A stretch of 13,645 bases of DNA. Source: JAUYLU01 sp038065675 (GTDB lineage: Bacteria > Patescibacteriota > Minisyncoccia > Phycocordibacterales > VMEP01). Below, piece after piece: positions 6,964 through 13,249 of the stretch; positions within the stretch are counted from its first letter, which is position 1; every line of letters starts with the position of its first letter. The stretch lies in NCBI GenBank assembly GCA_038065675.1, contig JBBTQM010000031.1, positions 1 to 13,645 of the forward strand, in the 5' to 3' direction. Below the pieces are notes generated by a model, which saw only the letters and a program-made list of their open reading frames with translations, was not told the DNA's origin and searched no databases. The translations under genes were made by a program, and so were the position numbers.

Positions 6964-6996
6964 TGTCCATTATATATCGGACATTGCCAGTGTCAA
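6964..6996 (-). promoter_or_regulatory. Near-perfect promoter with operator-like dyad, winged-helix gene
   Basis: The minus strand reads TTGACA (6991-6996), a 16-nt spacer, then TATAAT (6969-6974); both hexamers are consensus. The inverted repeat TGTCC-N10-GGACA (6964-6968 and 6979-6983) brackets the -10. A second dyad, TCCGAC-CAA-GTCGGA (6998-7012), sits just upstream of the -35. The predicted start is near 6962, giving a 25-nt leader. A strong promoter masked by symmetric half-sites is the usual layout of a repressed, often self-repressed, gene (inference). Confidence 0.7.
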
Positions 6997-7012
6997 ATCC
7001 GACCAAGTCGGA

Positions 7013-7214
7013 CTACCGCAAGATCAAACCCGGGGAATCCATGCTTTCCGGAAGCCGGAAATTTTTGCAATACCAATACGCAGGACGTTACCCCAACCCA
7101 GTAGGAACTTCCTGTGGGCTAATTAAATATTGTAAGTTTTTAATCCTTGGTTTTTAGAGGTCCCCCGCAAACGCTTAAAAACCACTTTTGCGAATTTATA
7201 AATACTGAAAAAAA
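7013..7214. other. Gene-free divergent spacer with hairpins
   Basis: This is the part of the intergenic region between the winged-helix gene and ftsK not covered by promoters. It holds a hairpin at 7045-7061, an 8-bp stem 7149-7156/7176-7183 (GGTTTTTA/TAAAAACC), and a competing stem CGCAAA/TTTGCG starting at 7167. These last two cannot form together. I see no supported gene; the short ORF reading across 6963-7157 needs a TTG start and has no recognisable features. Confidence 0.4.
7045..7066 (+). terminator. Possible intrinsic terminator upstream of ftsK
   Basis: TTTCCGG-AAG-CCGGAAA forms a 7-bp stem with a 3-nt loop and is followed by a short T run in the plus direction. No plus-strand gene ends before it. 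It may shield ftsK from readthrough or end a short RNA. Confidence 0.4.
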
Positions 7215-7237
7215 CTAAAAACTGTAAACTAAAAACT
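7215..7237 (+). repeat. 7-bp-period CTAAAAA element upstream of ftsK
   Basis: The units are CTAAAAA, CTGTAAA, CTAAAAA, then CT. CT recurs exactly every 7 bp at 7215, 7222, 7229 and 7236. It lies just upstream of the ftsK -10. Matching elements stand before efp, ssb and, in an ATT variant, rpsR. Confidence 0.65.
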
Positions 7238-7245
7238 TCCCCTTG

Positions 7246-7254
7246 TGTTATAAT
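7246..7254 (+). promoter_or_regulatory. Extended -10 promoter of the ftsK-recA operon
   Basis: TG-T-TATAAT is a perfect extended -10. The predicted start near 7261 leaves about 5 nt before the ATG at 7266, so the transcript would be almost leaderless, in keeping with the absence of a Shine-Dalgarno. No strong -35 is seen. Confidence 0.55.
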
Positions 7255-7265
7255 TCCAAAAAATA

Positions 7266-9479
7266 ATGGCTAAGAAAAGCGATAAAAAGGGCAATTTCGA
7301 TTTTCTGGGAACGATAGAAAAATTAAAACCGGGGCTCAAAGAAGAGACGGTCCATGCTGTGTTCGCGGTTCTTTTTTTTATAGCCGGCGTGGTGTTTATT
7401 CTTGCCGCCTTGGGCAAGGCGGGGATGGCAGGCAATGGCCTTTATTCCCTGCTTAACCTTCTTTTTGGGGTCGGTTATTTCCTCCTGCCGGCTTTATTTT
7501 TTATTCTGGGCATTTCATTTGTCCGTTCCATAAGGCCGGATGTCGCCACGGCGCACATTATCGGCTCACTTGTTTTTCTTCTTTCAGGACTCGGCATAAT
7601 TGAAATCGCCTATTCCGGCGCCGGGGGAATTGTCGGCGGTTTTGTTTCCAGGATTTTTATAAAACTTTTTGACGTTTATACCAGCCTGGTTGCCCTTTCC
7701 GGCATGCTCGTAATATCCCTCTTTGTCATCTTTGACGCACGGCCCACCAAAGAAACGTTTTTGCGCTTAATACGGTTATTCCGCAGAAAAAATTCGGGAA
7801 TAAATATCTCCTCTCCCGTAATAACCGGAGATGAAACGCCGGTAGAGAATAAGATGTGGGGAAATACGGCAACACCCATGGAAAAAATGTTCGGTCTTGG
7901 GCCACAAAAAAAAGAAAAAGACGCCGCAAATAAAAACGAAGAGGATATACTAATCAGTCCAAAAATCGGGAAAAGCATGCGCGCGCTTGCTGACTATTCC
8001 CCTCCCCCGCTTTCAATATTTGAAAAAGATTCCGGCAAGCCGGATGTCGGCGACATCAAGGCAAACGCCAACATTATAAAAAGAACTTTGCAAAATTTCG
8101 GCATTGATGTGGAAATGGACGAGGTTTCAATCGGACCGACCGTAACCCGCTACGCCCTCAAGCCCGCGGAGGGCGTAAAACTCTCGCGCATCGTGGGACT
8201 GAAAAACGATTTGTCTCTCGCTCTCGCGGCGCATCCAATCCGCATTGAAGCACCAATCCCGGGAAAATCTTTGGTCGGCGTCGAAATCCCAAATATGGCA
8301 AAAGCAACCGTTGGACTTGCCAATTTATTTTCGGACGCGACCTTTACCACGGCGCACAAAGCTCTTATGCTCGCGCTCGGCCGGGCGGTTTCAGGAAAAT
8401 CAATTTTTGCCAACCTTTCCAAAATGCCCCACCTTCTTATCGCCGGCGCCACCGGTTCCGGAAAATCAGTCACCATACACGCCATTATAAATTCCTTGCT
8501 TTTCAGAAACCCGCCGGAAGATATGCGCTTCATCATGATAGACCCGAAACGGGTGGAACTTACTCTTTACAATAAAATCCCCCATCTTCTGACCCCGGTC
8601 ATCACCGACGCCAAGAAAGCCATTCTTTCTCTCAAGTGGGCGGCCAAAGAAATGGAGAGACGCTACGACATATTGGAAACCGAATCGGTGCGCGACATTG
8701 AGTCGTATCACAACAATATTGTAATCCCGGCATACTCCAAGCGGAAAAAAGACGGCGACGAAGAATTTTCCGAAATGCCGGAAAGAATGCCTTACATAAT
8801 AATCGTTATAGACGAGCTCGCCGACATCATGACCTCTTACCCGCGAGAACTTGAAGCGGGAATCGTCCGCCTGGCGCAAATGTCGCGCGCCGTCGGCATC
8901 CATCTTATTCTTTCCACTCAGCGTCCATCCGTAAACGTAATCACCGGACTGATTAAAGCCAATATCCCCGCTCGAATCGCGCTCCAGGTTTCTTCGCAAA
9001 TAGACTCCAGGACAATTTTAGACCAGGGCGGCGCGGAAACTCTTTTGGGTTCCGGCGACATGCTCTACATTTCCGGAGATATGTCCAAACCGGAACGCAT
9101 CCAATCCGCCTACATCAGCGAGCAGGAGGTCAAAAAAGTCGTTTCATATCTCGCGAATCAATACAAAAACGAAGTGCCGGAAGAAATTTCCATGACCGAA
9201 GCTGAAGGGAAAGTTAATTCGTCCATATTTGACGCTGATTTAGTGAATGGAGAAGTAGAAGACGATGACAATTTATACGAAGACGCACGGCAAGTCGTCA
9301 TGGAAGCCGGGAAGGCTTCATCGTCATATCTTCAAAGGAAACTTAAGGTCGGTTATGCTCGCGCCGCCCGATTGATAGACATGCTTGAGGAACGCGGCGT
9401 CATAGGTCCCGGAGAAGGAGCAAAGCCAAGAGAAGTGCTTATGCGACCTCAAGACGGCGCAAACGAAACAGGGCCATGA
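7266..9479 (+). CDS. ftsK: DNA translocase FtsK/SpoIIIE
   Basis: This 737-aa protein is the septal ATPase that pumps chromosomal DNA during division. Residues about 27-155 hold four membrane segments. A linker of roughly 100 residues follows (about 160-255), much shorter than in E. coli FtsK. The alpha/beta motor spans about 260-640, with Walker A GATGSGKS (394-401), DPKRVEL (426-432) and Walker B IIIVIDELAD (511-520), then the STQRPSVNVITG motif (550-561). The C-terminal gamma winged helix at about 668-727 (YEDARQVVMEAGKASSSYLQ, ARLIDMLEERGVIG) reads oriented DNA signals and contacts XerD in studied systems. All motor motifs look intact. It is the first gene of an operon: its TGA overlaps the ATG of the next gene by 4 nt (ATGA), and recA follows. 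The start is supported by the closely placed extended -10. Confidence 0.97.
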   Translation: MAKKSDKKGNFDFLGTIEKLKPGLKEETVHAVFAVLFFIAGVVFILAALGKAGMAGNGLYSLLNLLFGVGYFLLPALFFILGISFVRSIRPDVATAHIIGSLVFLLSGLGIIEIAYSGAGGIVGGFVSRIFIKLFDVYTSLVALSGMLVISLFVIFDARPTKETFLRLIRLFRRKNSGINISSPVITGDETPVENKMWGNTATPMEKMFGLGPQKKEKDAANKNEEDILISPKIGKSMRALADYSPPPLSIFEKDSGKPDVGDIKANANIIKRTLQNFGIDVEMDEVSIGPTVTRYALKPAEGVKLSRIVGLKNDLSLALAAHPIRIEAPIPGKSLVGVEIPNMAKATVGLANLFSDATFTTAHKALMLALGRAVSGKSIFANLSKMPHLLIAGATGSGKSVTIHAIINSLLFRNPPEDMRFIMIDPKRVELTLYNKIPHLLTPVITDAKKAILSLKWAAKEMERRYDILETESVRDIESYHNNIVIPAYSKRKKDGDEEFSEMPERMPYIIIVIDELADIMTSYPRELEAGIVRLAQMSRAVGIHLILSTQRPSVNVITGLIKANIPARIALQVSSQIDSRTILDQGGAETLLGSGDMLYISGDMSKPERIQSAYISEQEVKKVVSYLANQYKNEVPEEISMTEAEGKVNSSIFDADLVNGEVEDDDNLYEDARQVVMEAGKASSSYLQRKLKVGYARAARLIDMLEERGVIGPGEGAKPREVLMRPQDGANETGP

Positions 9480-9850
9480 CGGAAAATCCGCGCAACACCA
9501 TAAAAATTTCCATCTGGCTTGCATTTGCTCTTTTCATATTGTTTTACGCCATAGACAAGACTAAAAACCTTTTGGAGGGGCCGGTTATTGCCGTAAATAC
9601 GCCTGAAAATGGAATAGCCGTGGAAGAATCCGTGGTTCTGGTTAGCGGAACAACTCGGAATATCTCTCGCATGACGATAAACGGACACCTCACTCCGGTA
9701 GATGAAAAGGGGTCATTTCAGGAACAACTGGTAGTGGGGAAAGGATATAATATAATAAATGTGGTCGGCTCAGACCGTTTCGGAAAAACACGGGGAAAAA
9801 CGATAGAACTTATAAGAAAAGACAACACGGTAACAATCCTTCATGATTAA
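9476..9850 (+). CDS. Membrane-anchored single Ig-like domain protein
   Basis: The protein has 124 aa: one N-terminal membrane span at about residues 9-27 (IKISIWLAFALFILFYAI), then a beta-rich domain at about 36-120 (GPVIAVNTPENG, VVLVSGTTRN, INGHLTPVDEKGSF, GYNIINVVGSDRFGK). The strand pattern and the N-G-x-x-V/D-x-x-G-x-F turn resemble the glucodextranase-B / bacterial Ig-like fold, known from extracytoplasmic proteins. No catalytic motif is visible. It starts in the ftsK stop (4-nt overlap) and its own stop overlaps recA by 8 nt, so all three are probably translationally coupled. Its placement between two cytoplasmic DNA machines is odd for an external domain. A link to the septum through the membrane-embedded FtsK is possible but is inference. 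Confidence 0.8.
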   Translation: MTENPRNTIKISIWLAFALFILFYAIDKTKNLLEGPVIAVNTPENGIAVEESVVLVSGTTRNISRMTINGHLTPVDEKGSFQEQLVVGKGYNIINVVGSDRFGKTRGKTIELIRKDNTVTILHD

Positions 9851-10868
9851 AAAAATAAAAAAAGAAGACAGAGAAATCGGCGCTTCAGTGGAAGACACAA
9901 TAAGGGAAATTCAAACAAAGTTCGGTGAAGGGTCAATTATGAAATTGGGTGAAAAGCCCAAAGTGGACGTTGGGGTAATCCCGACCGGCTCAATGGGGCT
10001 TGATTACGCACTGGGGGTCGGCGGGATACCGCGCGGGCGCATTATTGAAATTTTCGGACCGGAATCTTCCGGCAAAACAACATTGACACTTCACATTATC
10101 GCCGAAGCGCAAAAGAAGGGAGGAATTTGCGCCTTCATTGACGCGGAGCATGCCATGGACCCGGAATATTCCAAAAAACTTGGCGTACAAATAAACGACC
10201 TTCTGATTTCCCAACCGGATACGGGAGAGCAGGCGCTTGAAATAGTGGAAAGCCTCGTGCGCTCTGGAAAAATAGACGTCGTAGTTATTGACTCCGTCGC
10301 GGCGCTCACCCCGAAAGACGAAATCGAAGGAGACATGGGGGCGCAACATATGGGAAAACAAGCGCGATTGATGTCACAAGCGCTAAGAAAACTCACCGCC
10401 ATTACCGCCAAATCAAAAACAATCGTTATTTTCATAAACCAAATACGAATGCAAATAGGAATGATGTTTGGCAATCCGGAAACAACTCCGGGGGGCAAGG
10501 CTCTGAAATTCTACACTTCCGTCCGTCTCGATATAAGAAAAATCGCTTCCATTAAAAAAGGAGAAGAAACCGTCGGTTCGCGCACGCGCGTAAAAGTGGT
10601 AAAAAACAAAGTCGCCGCCCCTTTTAAATCAACCGAATTTGACATAATTTACGGCGAAGGAATTTCCAAAGAAGGAGAAATTATCGCTCTCGGGGAAAAA
10701 TTCGGGATTATTGAAAAATCAGGCGGCGGCGGGTATGCCTTCGGTGACGTTAAGCTCGGGCGCGGCTATGACGCCACGCGCACATTTTTGAGAGAAAACA
10801 AAAAAATAACCAACGACATAGAAAAAGAAATAAAAAGGAAGTTTACGGAAGAATCCAAGGCAAAGTAA
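9843..10868 (+). CDS. recA: Recombinase RecA
   Basis: This 341-aa RecA coats single-stranded DNA, drives strand exchange and activates LexA-type cleavage. Visible motifs: Walker A GPESSGKT (72-79), FIDAEHAMDP with the catalytic Glu at 102, Walker B VVVIDSVAAL (about 146-155), the L1 region EIEGDMGAQHMGKQARLMSQ (160-179), and the L2 loop GNPETTPGGKALKFYTS (210-226). Length is close to the bacterial norm. The stretch that usually reads KSGxWYSY is KSGGGGYAFG here, a Gly-rich variant near residue 292-301. The short acidic C-tail of E. coli RecA is replaced by a basic KRKFTEESKAK end. It is the last gene of the ftsK operon, overlapping the preceding gene by 8 nt, with no Shine-Dalgarno. A hairpin follows but lacks a T-tract on this strand. 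Confidence 0.98.
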   Translation: MIKKIKKEDREIGASVEDTIREIQTKFGEGSIMKLGEKPKVDVGVIPTGSMGLDYALGVGGIPRGRIIEIFGPESSGKTTLTLHIIAEAQKKGGICAFIDAEHAMDPEYSKKLGVQINDLLISQPDTGEQALEIVESLVRSGKIDVVVIDSVAALTPKDEIEGDMGAQHMGKQARLMSQALRKLTAITAKSKTIVIFINQIRMQIGMMFGNPETTPGGKALKFYTSVRLDIRKIASIKKGEETVGSRTRVKVVKNKVAAPFKSTEFDIIYGEGISKEGEIIALGEKFGIIEKSGGGGYAFGDVKLGRGYDATRTFLRENKKITNDIEKEIKRKFTEESKAK

Positions 10869-10877
10869 GTAAAAAGA

Positions 10878-10903
10878 ATGAGCCGCGGTCTATTGCGGCT
10901 CAT
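10878..10903 (-). terminator. Hairpin between recA and the orphan ORF
   Basis: A 9-bp stem (ATGAGCCGC with GCGGCTCAT) has an 8-nt loop. On the minus strand it is followed by ATTCTTTTTAC, a short T-tract, so it fits termination of the minus-strand ORF whose stop codon lies in the stem. On the plus strand there is no T-tract, so recA termination is weaker or uses another mechanism. Confidence 0.55.
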
Positions 10904-11322
10904 GTTCGGGAGCTAAGCGGGGTTGTTTGTCTTTCCCGAATCACTTCAAGGATTTCTTTCTCTGCATCGTCCACGGCAATTTTCCGCGAACGAACATCCT
11001 TTATCAGACTGATTACCACCGGGTTCTTTTCAGAAACAAGCCGGAAAAATTCGTAGACTTCCCTTTCGGCCGGCATACCGAACATTTTGTCGGTAGCCTC
11101 TCCGGCAGTGATTAACCGGCAATGAAGCTGAAAAACTATTCTTGATACGTTCCGGTTTTGCCGGTAAAGCGACACCAGCACCGACAACAGGCTGCACGGG
11201 TCTCCTACCATATCGGTCTCCTTTCCGGAGTTAAGAACCGCTCCTGCCCGTATAGTACAACTGCTACGGGAAGCGTCAAAGAACCTACAACATTTCAACA
11301 AAGGCAGGGAATAATTCCGCAT
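10900..11322 (-). CDS. Hypothetical Cys-containing protein
   Basis: I do not recognise this 140-aa protein. It contains five Cys (11, 12, 22, 43, 68) without a regular CxxC pattern, a central segment SLLSVLVSLYRQNRNVSRIVF, and a helical charged C-terminus (EREVYEFFRLVSEKNPVVIS, AEKEILEVIRERQ). It fills an otherwise empty 600-bp gap between recA and efp. A terminator-like hairpin with a minus-strand T-tract coincides with its stop. TATAGT just before the ATG at 11322 could be a -10 but would be too close unless transcription begins inside the gene. A longer version from a TTG at 11409 adds 29 residues rich in Asn and Lys. It has no Shine-Dalgarno and no homology I can name, so it may be spurious. 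Confidence 0.5.
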   Translation of the reverse strand: MRNYSLPLLKCCRFFDASRSSCTIRAGAVLNSGKETDMVGDPCSLLSVLVSLYRQNRNVSRIVFQLHCRLITAGEATDKMFGMPAEREVYEFFRLVSEKNPVVISLIKDVRSRKIAVDDAEKEILEVIRERQTTPLSSRT

Positions 11323-11447
11323 TACTATAGAACTATCGTTAAGATAGACATTTAAAAAAAATTTGTTAGGATGTTTTGTATTGTTTCTGTATTTGTTTCT
11401 AACAATCAACCCCAGTAGCAGAACAAAACTTACTACGGGACAGGCTA

Positions 11448-11470
11448 CTAAAAACTATTTACTAAAAACT
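11448..11470 (+). repeat. 7-bp-period CTAAAAA element upstream of efp
   Basis: The units are CTAAAAA, CTATTTA, CTAAAAA, then CT, with CT every 7 bp at 11448, 11455, 11462 and 11469. It ends 7 nt before the efp start codon, where a Shine-Dalgarno would normally lie. The organisation is the same as upstream of ftsK. Confidence 0.65.
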
Positions 11471-11477
11471 GCCCATT

Positions 11478-12065
11478 ATGCTTGAATATAACGAAATTAA
11501 ACCGGGGAAATGCATAGTCTACGAAAACGCTCCGTACGAAGTGCTTGAATCGCATGTGGCCCGCACGCAAATGCGCAAGCCGCAAAATCAGACTAAATTA
11601 AGAAATCTTCTAAACGGCCGAATCGTACCGGCAACCTTCCATGCCACGGACAAGGTTGATGAAGCGGATTTGGGGAAAAGAACCGTCAAATTTTTATACC
11701 ACAACAAGGGAGAATATTGGTTTTGCGAAGAGCGGGACCCGAGTAAACGATTTAAAATAGAAGACGTAATACTTGGCGAGCCGAAAAAATTTCTCAAGGG
11801 GAATACTTTGATTGATGTGATTACTTTTTCGGAAGACGAAGACGAGGAGCCGAAAATTATCGGAATCCGTTTGCCGGTTAAAGTTGAACTTAAAGTAACG
11901 GATGCCCCGCCGTCAATCAAAGGGAATACGGCATCCGGTGGCGGGAAAATGGCTACGCTTGAAACCGGCACCGCTATCAATGTTCCTTTTTTCGTTAATA
12001 TAGGAGATATTATCCGCGTAAATACCGAAAGCGGAGAATACGTGGAACGCGTGGAGAAAAAATAA
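11478..12065 (+). CDS. efp: Translation elongation factor P
   Basis: This 195-aa, three-domain protein rescues ribosomes stalled at polyproline. Domain I (KOW-like) spans about 1-64, domain II about 66-130 (KRTVKFLYHNKGEYWFCEER), and domain III about 132-193 (PPSIKGN, TGTAINVPFFVNIGDIIRV). The tip loop, usually PGKGxAxxxxKLRNL, reads MRKPQNQTKLRNL here. Lys34 is kept at the position that other bacteria modify, but the flanking Gly residues are gone and the loop is about two residues shorter. I believe this form is common in Parcubacteria. No modification enzyme gene (epmA, epmB, ymfI or earP type) is in the window. There is no Shine-Dalgarno; a 7-bp-period A-rich element precedes the start. 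It ends in a bidirectional terminator shared with the convergent PadR-like gene. Confidence 0.96.
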   Translation: MLEYNEIKPGKCIVYENAPYEVLESHVARTQMRKPQNQTKLRNLLNGRIVPATFHATDKVDEADLGKRTVKFLYHNKGEYWFCEERDPSKRFKIEDVILGEPKKFLKGNTLIDVITFSEDEDEEPKIIGIRLPVKVELKVTDAPPSIKGNTASGGGKMATLETGTAINVPFFVNIGDIIRVNTESGEYVERVEKK

Positions 12066-12089
12066 AAAGCCACCCTCGGATGGCTTTTT
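12064..12089. terminator. Bidirectional terminator between efp and the PadR-like gene
   Basis: AAAAAGCCA pairs with TGGCTTTTT across an 8-nt loop, giving T-tracts in both directions. It directly follows the efp stop codon and overlaps the stop codon of the convergent gene by 2 nt. Confidence 0.85.
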
Positions 12090-12393
12090 ACACAACAGGA
12101 ATCTTGCTGTTGCGTACCGCAAGAAGCGCTTCGCATATCACTCGCCCTACTGGTGTCAGCCGATAGTAGCGACGCGGAATCACTCTCCCTTTTCGCGACT
12201 TCAATTCTGTTTTCCCGACAATGAAACCTCTTTCTTCCAGTCTGGAGAGAACGACATAAATACCTGCTAGTGGAACTTTTGTTTTTTTGGAAAGTCCAAA
12301 ACCGTATGCCCGCCCTGAACCCAGCTCACAAAGAACCCGCGCCATCTGACCTTGAGGTATTCTGGCGAATATAACTTTTGGTGCAGCGCACAT
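12088..12393 (-). CDS. PadR-like winged-helix transcriptional regulator
   Basis: The protein has 101 aa. A single winged-helix domain covers almost all of it: helix 1 at about 14-26 (QGQMARVLCELGSG), a turn YGFGLSKKTKVP, recognition helix about 42-58 (LAGIYVVLSRLEERGFIVG), then a basic wing at 61-82 (KTELKSRKGRVIPRRYYRLT) and a last helix (PVGRVICEALLAV). The IYxxLxRLEERGxI signature and the RxYYxLTPxG wing are typical of PadR/PhenR-type repressors, here without the C-terminal dimer helices of long PadR proteins. Two features set it apart from its neighbours: a strong Shine-Dalgarno (GAGGAG, 6 nt before the ATG) and a promoter overlapped by a long dyad, both pointing to a self-regulated switch. 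The ligand and other targets are unknown. It is convergent with efp. Confidence 0.85.
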   Translation of the reverse strand: MCAAPKVIFARIPQGQMARVLCELGSGRAYGFGLSKKTKVPLAGIYVVLSRLEERGFIVGKTELKSRKGRVIPRRYYRLTPVGRVICEALLAVRNSKIPVV

Positions 12394-12399
12394 CGAACA

Positions 12400-12405
12400 C
12401 TCCTC
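12400..12405 (-). promoter_or_regulatory. Strong Shine-Dalgarno of the PadR-like gene
   Basis: GAGGAG lies 6 nt before the ATG at 12393. It supports that start and is the only textbook Shine-Dalgarno I find in the window; most other genes have none. Confidence 0.8.
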
Positions 12406-12411
12406 AGAGAA

Positions 12412-12455
12412 AAAGAAACTGCTATATTCCTATAGCAATTTCTTTACAAAGTCAA
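12412..12455 (-). promoter_or_regulatory. Promoter with 15-bp-arm operator dyad, PadR-like gene
   Basis: On the minus strand TTGACT (12450-12455) and an extended -10, TG-C-TATAGG (hexamer 12429-12434), are separated by 15 nt. The dyad arms 12412-12426 and 12431-12445 match at 14 of 15 positions around a 4-nt centre. The dyad thus covers the -10 and the predicted start site near 12421. This is the expected geometry for autorepression by a dimeric PadR-like protein. Confidence 0.65.
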
Positions 12456-12494
12456 ACAGGAAATTACCTCTTACTACACAAGCAATGATTCTGT

Positions 12495-12580
12495 TTACCT
12501 GGAAAGGTAAGGCTAAACCATCAAAGATGGTGCCCCCCTAGGCCGACGGTATAAGCCGGGCTAGGTCGGTCTCCCTACCG
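12495..12580. other. Structured spacer downstream of rpsR
   Basis: Consecutive hairpins: TTACCT-GGAA-AGGTAA (12495-12510), then GGC/GCC (12511-12513/12532-12534) enclosing ACCATC-AAA-GATGGT (12517-12531). Two alternative stems follow, CCTAG/CTAGG (12537-12541/12561-12565) and CCGAC/GTCGG (12543-12547/12565-12569), which cross and exclude each other. CGGT/ACCG (12567-12570/12577-12580) overlaps the rpsR stop codon. No strong T-tract follows on either strand. It could be the rpsR 3' end, a small RNA or a leader. I could not match it to a known riboswitch class. Confidence 0.45.
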
Positions 12581-12778
12581 GGAAACGTAAGGCAGAAGTC
12601 CCATGTATCTGGCGCGTTTTATGGCTAAAGAAAGCTTGCGCTGATATTTTGAAGAAACCCCGCTTCTTTTCTTGGATTGAAGACGCGCGTGCGGCGTTAA
12701 AAATTTCTTAAGAACATCAACGTCTTTATAATCGATGTGCTTGATATTGTTTTGGGAGAAATAGCATTGTTTGGCCAT
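12575..12778 (-). CDS. rpsR: Small ribosomal subunit protein bS18
   Basis: This 67-aa protein binds the platform of the 30S subunit together with bS6. Core features are present: the N-terminal CYFSQNNIKHIDYKDVDVLKKF, the basic RLQSKKRSGVSSKYQRKL segment, and the C-terminal AIKRARYMGLLPYVSR. It is shorter than most bacterial bS18 (about 75 aa), mainly by a trimmed N-terminus. The start ATG at 12778 was chosen because the reading frame upstream runs through the ssb 3' end and an AT-rich spacer. It lies 25 nt after ssb in the conserved rpsF-ssb-rpsR order, so it is cotranscribed with ssb. No Shine-Dalgarno is seen; the spacer has a 7-bp-period AT element. Confidence 0.96.
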   Translation of the reverse strand: MAKQCYFSQNNIKHIDYKDVDVLKKFLTPHARLQSKKRSGVSSKYQRKLSLAIKRARYMGLLPYVSR

Positions 12779-12780
12779 AG

Positions 12781-12808
12781 ATTTAAAATTAAAAATTGTA
12801 AATTTAGA
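12781..12808 (-). repeat. 7-bp-period AT-rich element upstream of rpsR
   Basis: On the plus strand ATT recurs every 7 bp (12781, 12788, 12795, 12802) in units ATTTAAA, ATTAAAA, ATTGTAA, ATTTAGA. This is a degenerate relative of the CTAAAAA elements before ftsK, efp and ssb. It ends 2 nt from the rpsR start codon. Confidence 0.4.
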
Positions 12809-13247
12809 AAGGAATATCTTCCGGGCTAGCTTCCTCTGCCGGATACTCAATAGCACTGCCCTCTTCCGGAATTTCCTGTTTAGGAGTTGGAGCCCCTCCT
12901 CCTCCCCCTCCCGTCCCGCTTTTCGGCCCAAATTGCACGCGATCGGCGACAATTTCAGTGCGGTATTTTTTTTCGCCCGTTCCTTTGTCGTCCCAGCTCC
13001 TGGTCTGGATTCTTCCTTCCACGAGCGCCGACTGACCTTTTTTCAAATACTGCGCCACGGTTTCCGCTTGGCGGCCAAAAACGACAATGTTGTGAAAATC
13101 AACCGATTCCTGCCTCGTCCCGGAAGCATCCTTCCAGACGCGGTTTGTCGCAAGAGAAAAAGTCGTAACCTTTGAACCGGATGGGAGCGATTTAAGTTCC
13201 GGGTCTCTGGTCAAATTTCCTACAATGAGAGCTTTGTTTAAATACAT
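12804..13247 (-). CDS. ssb: Single-stranded DNA-binding protein
   Basis: This 147-aa protein has an OB-fold at residues about 1-108: MYLNKALIVGNLTRDPELK, then TTFSLATNRVW, VDFHNIVVFGRQAETVAQYL, KGQSALVEGRIQTRSW and YRTEIVADRVQF. A Gly-rich linker at about 111-118 and an acidic tail ending PEDIPF follow. That tip is the conserved protein-interaction motif (DDDIPF in E. coli) that recruits replication and repair partners. It probably works as a homotetramer coating single-stranded DNA, as in the family. It lies between rpsF and rpsR, a very conserved bacterial arrangement. The start ATG at 13247 is certain from the conserved N-terminus; no Shine-Dalgarno, but a 4-unit CTAAAAA element ends 2 nt upstream. 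Confidence 0.97.
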   Translation of the reverse strand: MYLNKALIVGNLTRDPELKSLPSGSKVTTFSLATNRVWKDASGTRQESVDFHNIVVFGRQAETVAQYLKKGQSALVEGRIQTRSWDDKGTGEKKYRTEIVADRVQFGPKSGTGGGGGGAPTPKQEIPEEGSAIEYPAEEASPEDIPF

Positions 13248-13249
13248 AT

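Noticed and set aside
6963..7157. 64-aa plus-strand ORF between the winged-helix gene and ftsK
   Set aside because: It needs a TTG start inside the opposing promoter, is interrupted by a terminator-like hairpin and has no recognisable features.
10091..10498. 135-aa minus-strand ORF inside recA
   Set aside because: It is a shadow of recA, whose motifs are all intact on the other strand.
12495..12580. c-di-GMP type I or another known riboswitch
   Set aside because: The GGCTAAACC stretch is only superficially like the GEMM core; the partner motifs are missing and no suitable downstream gene lies on the plus strand.
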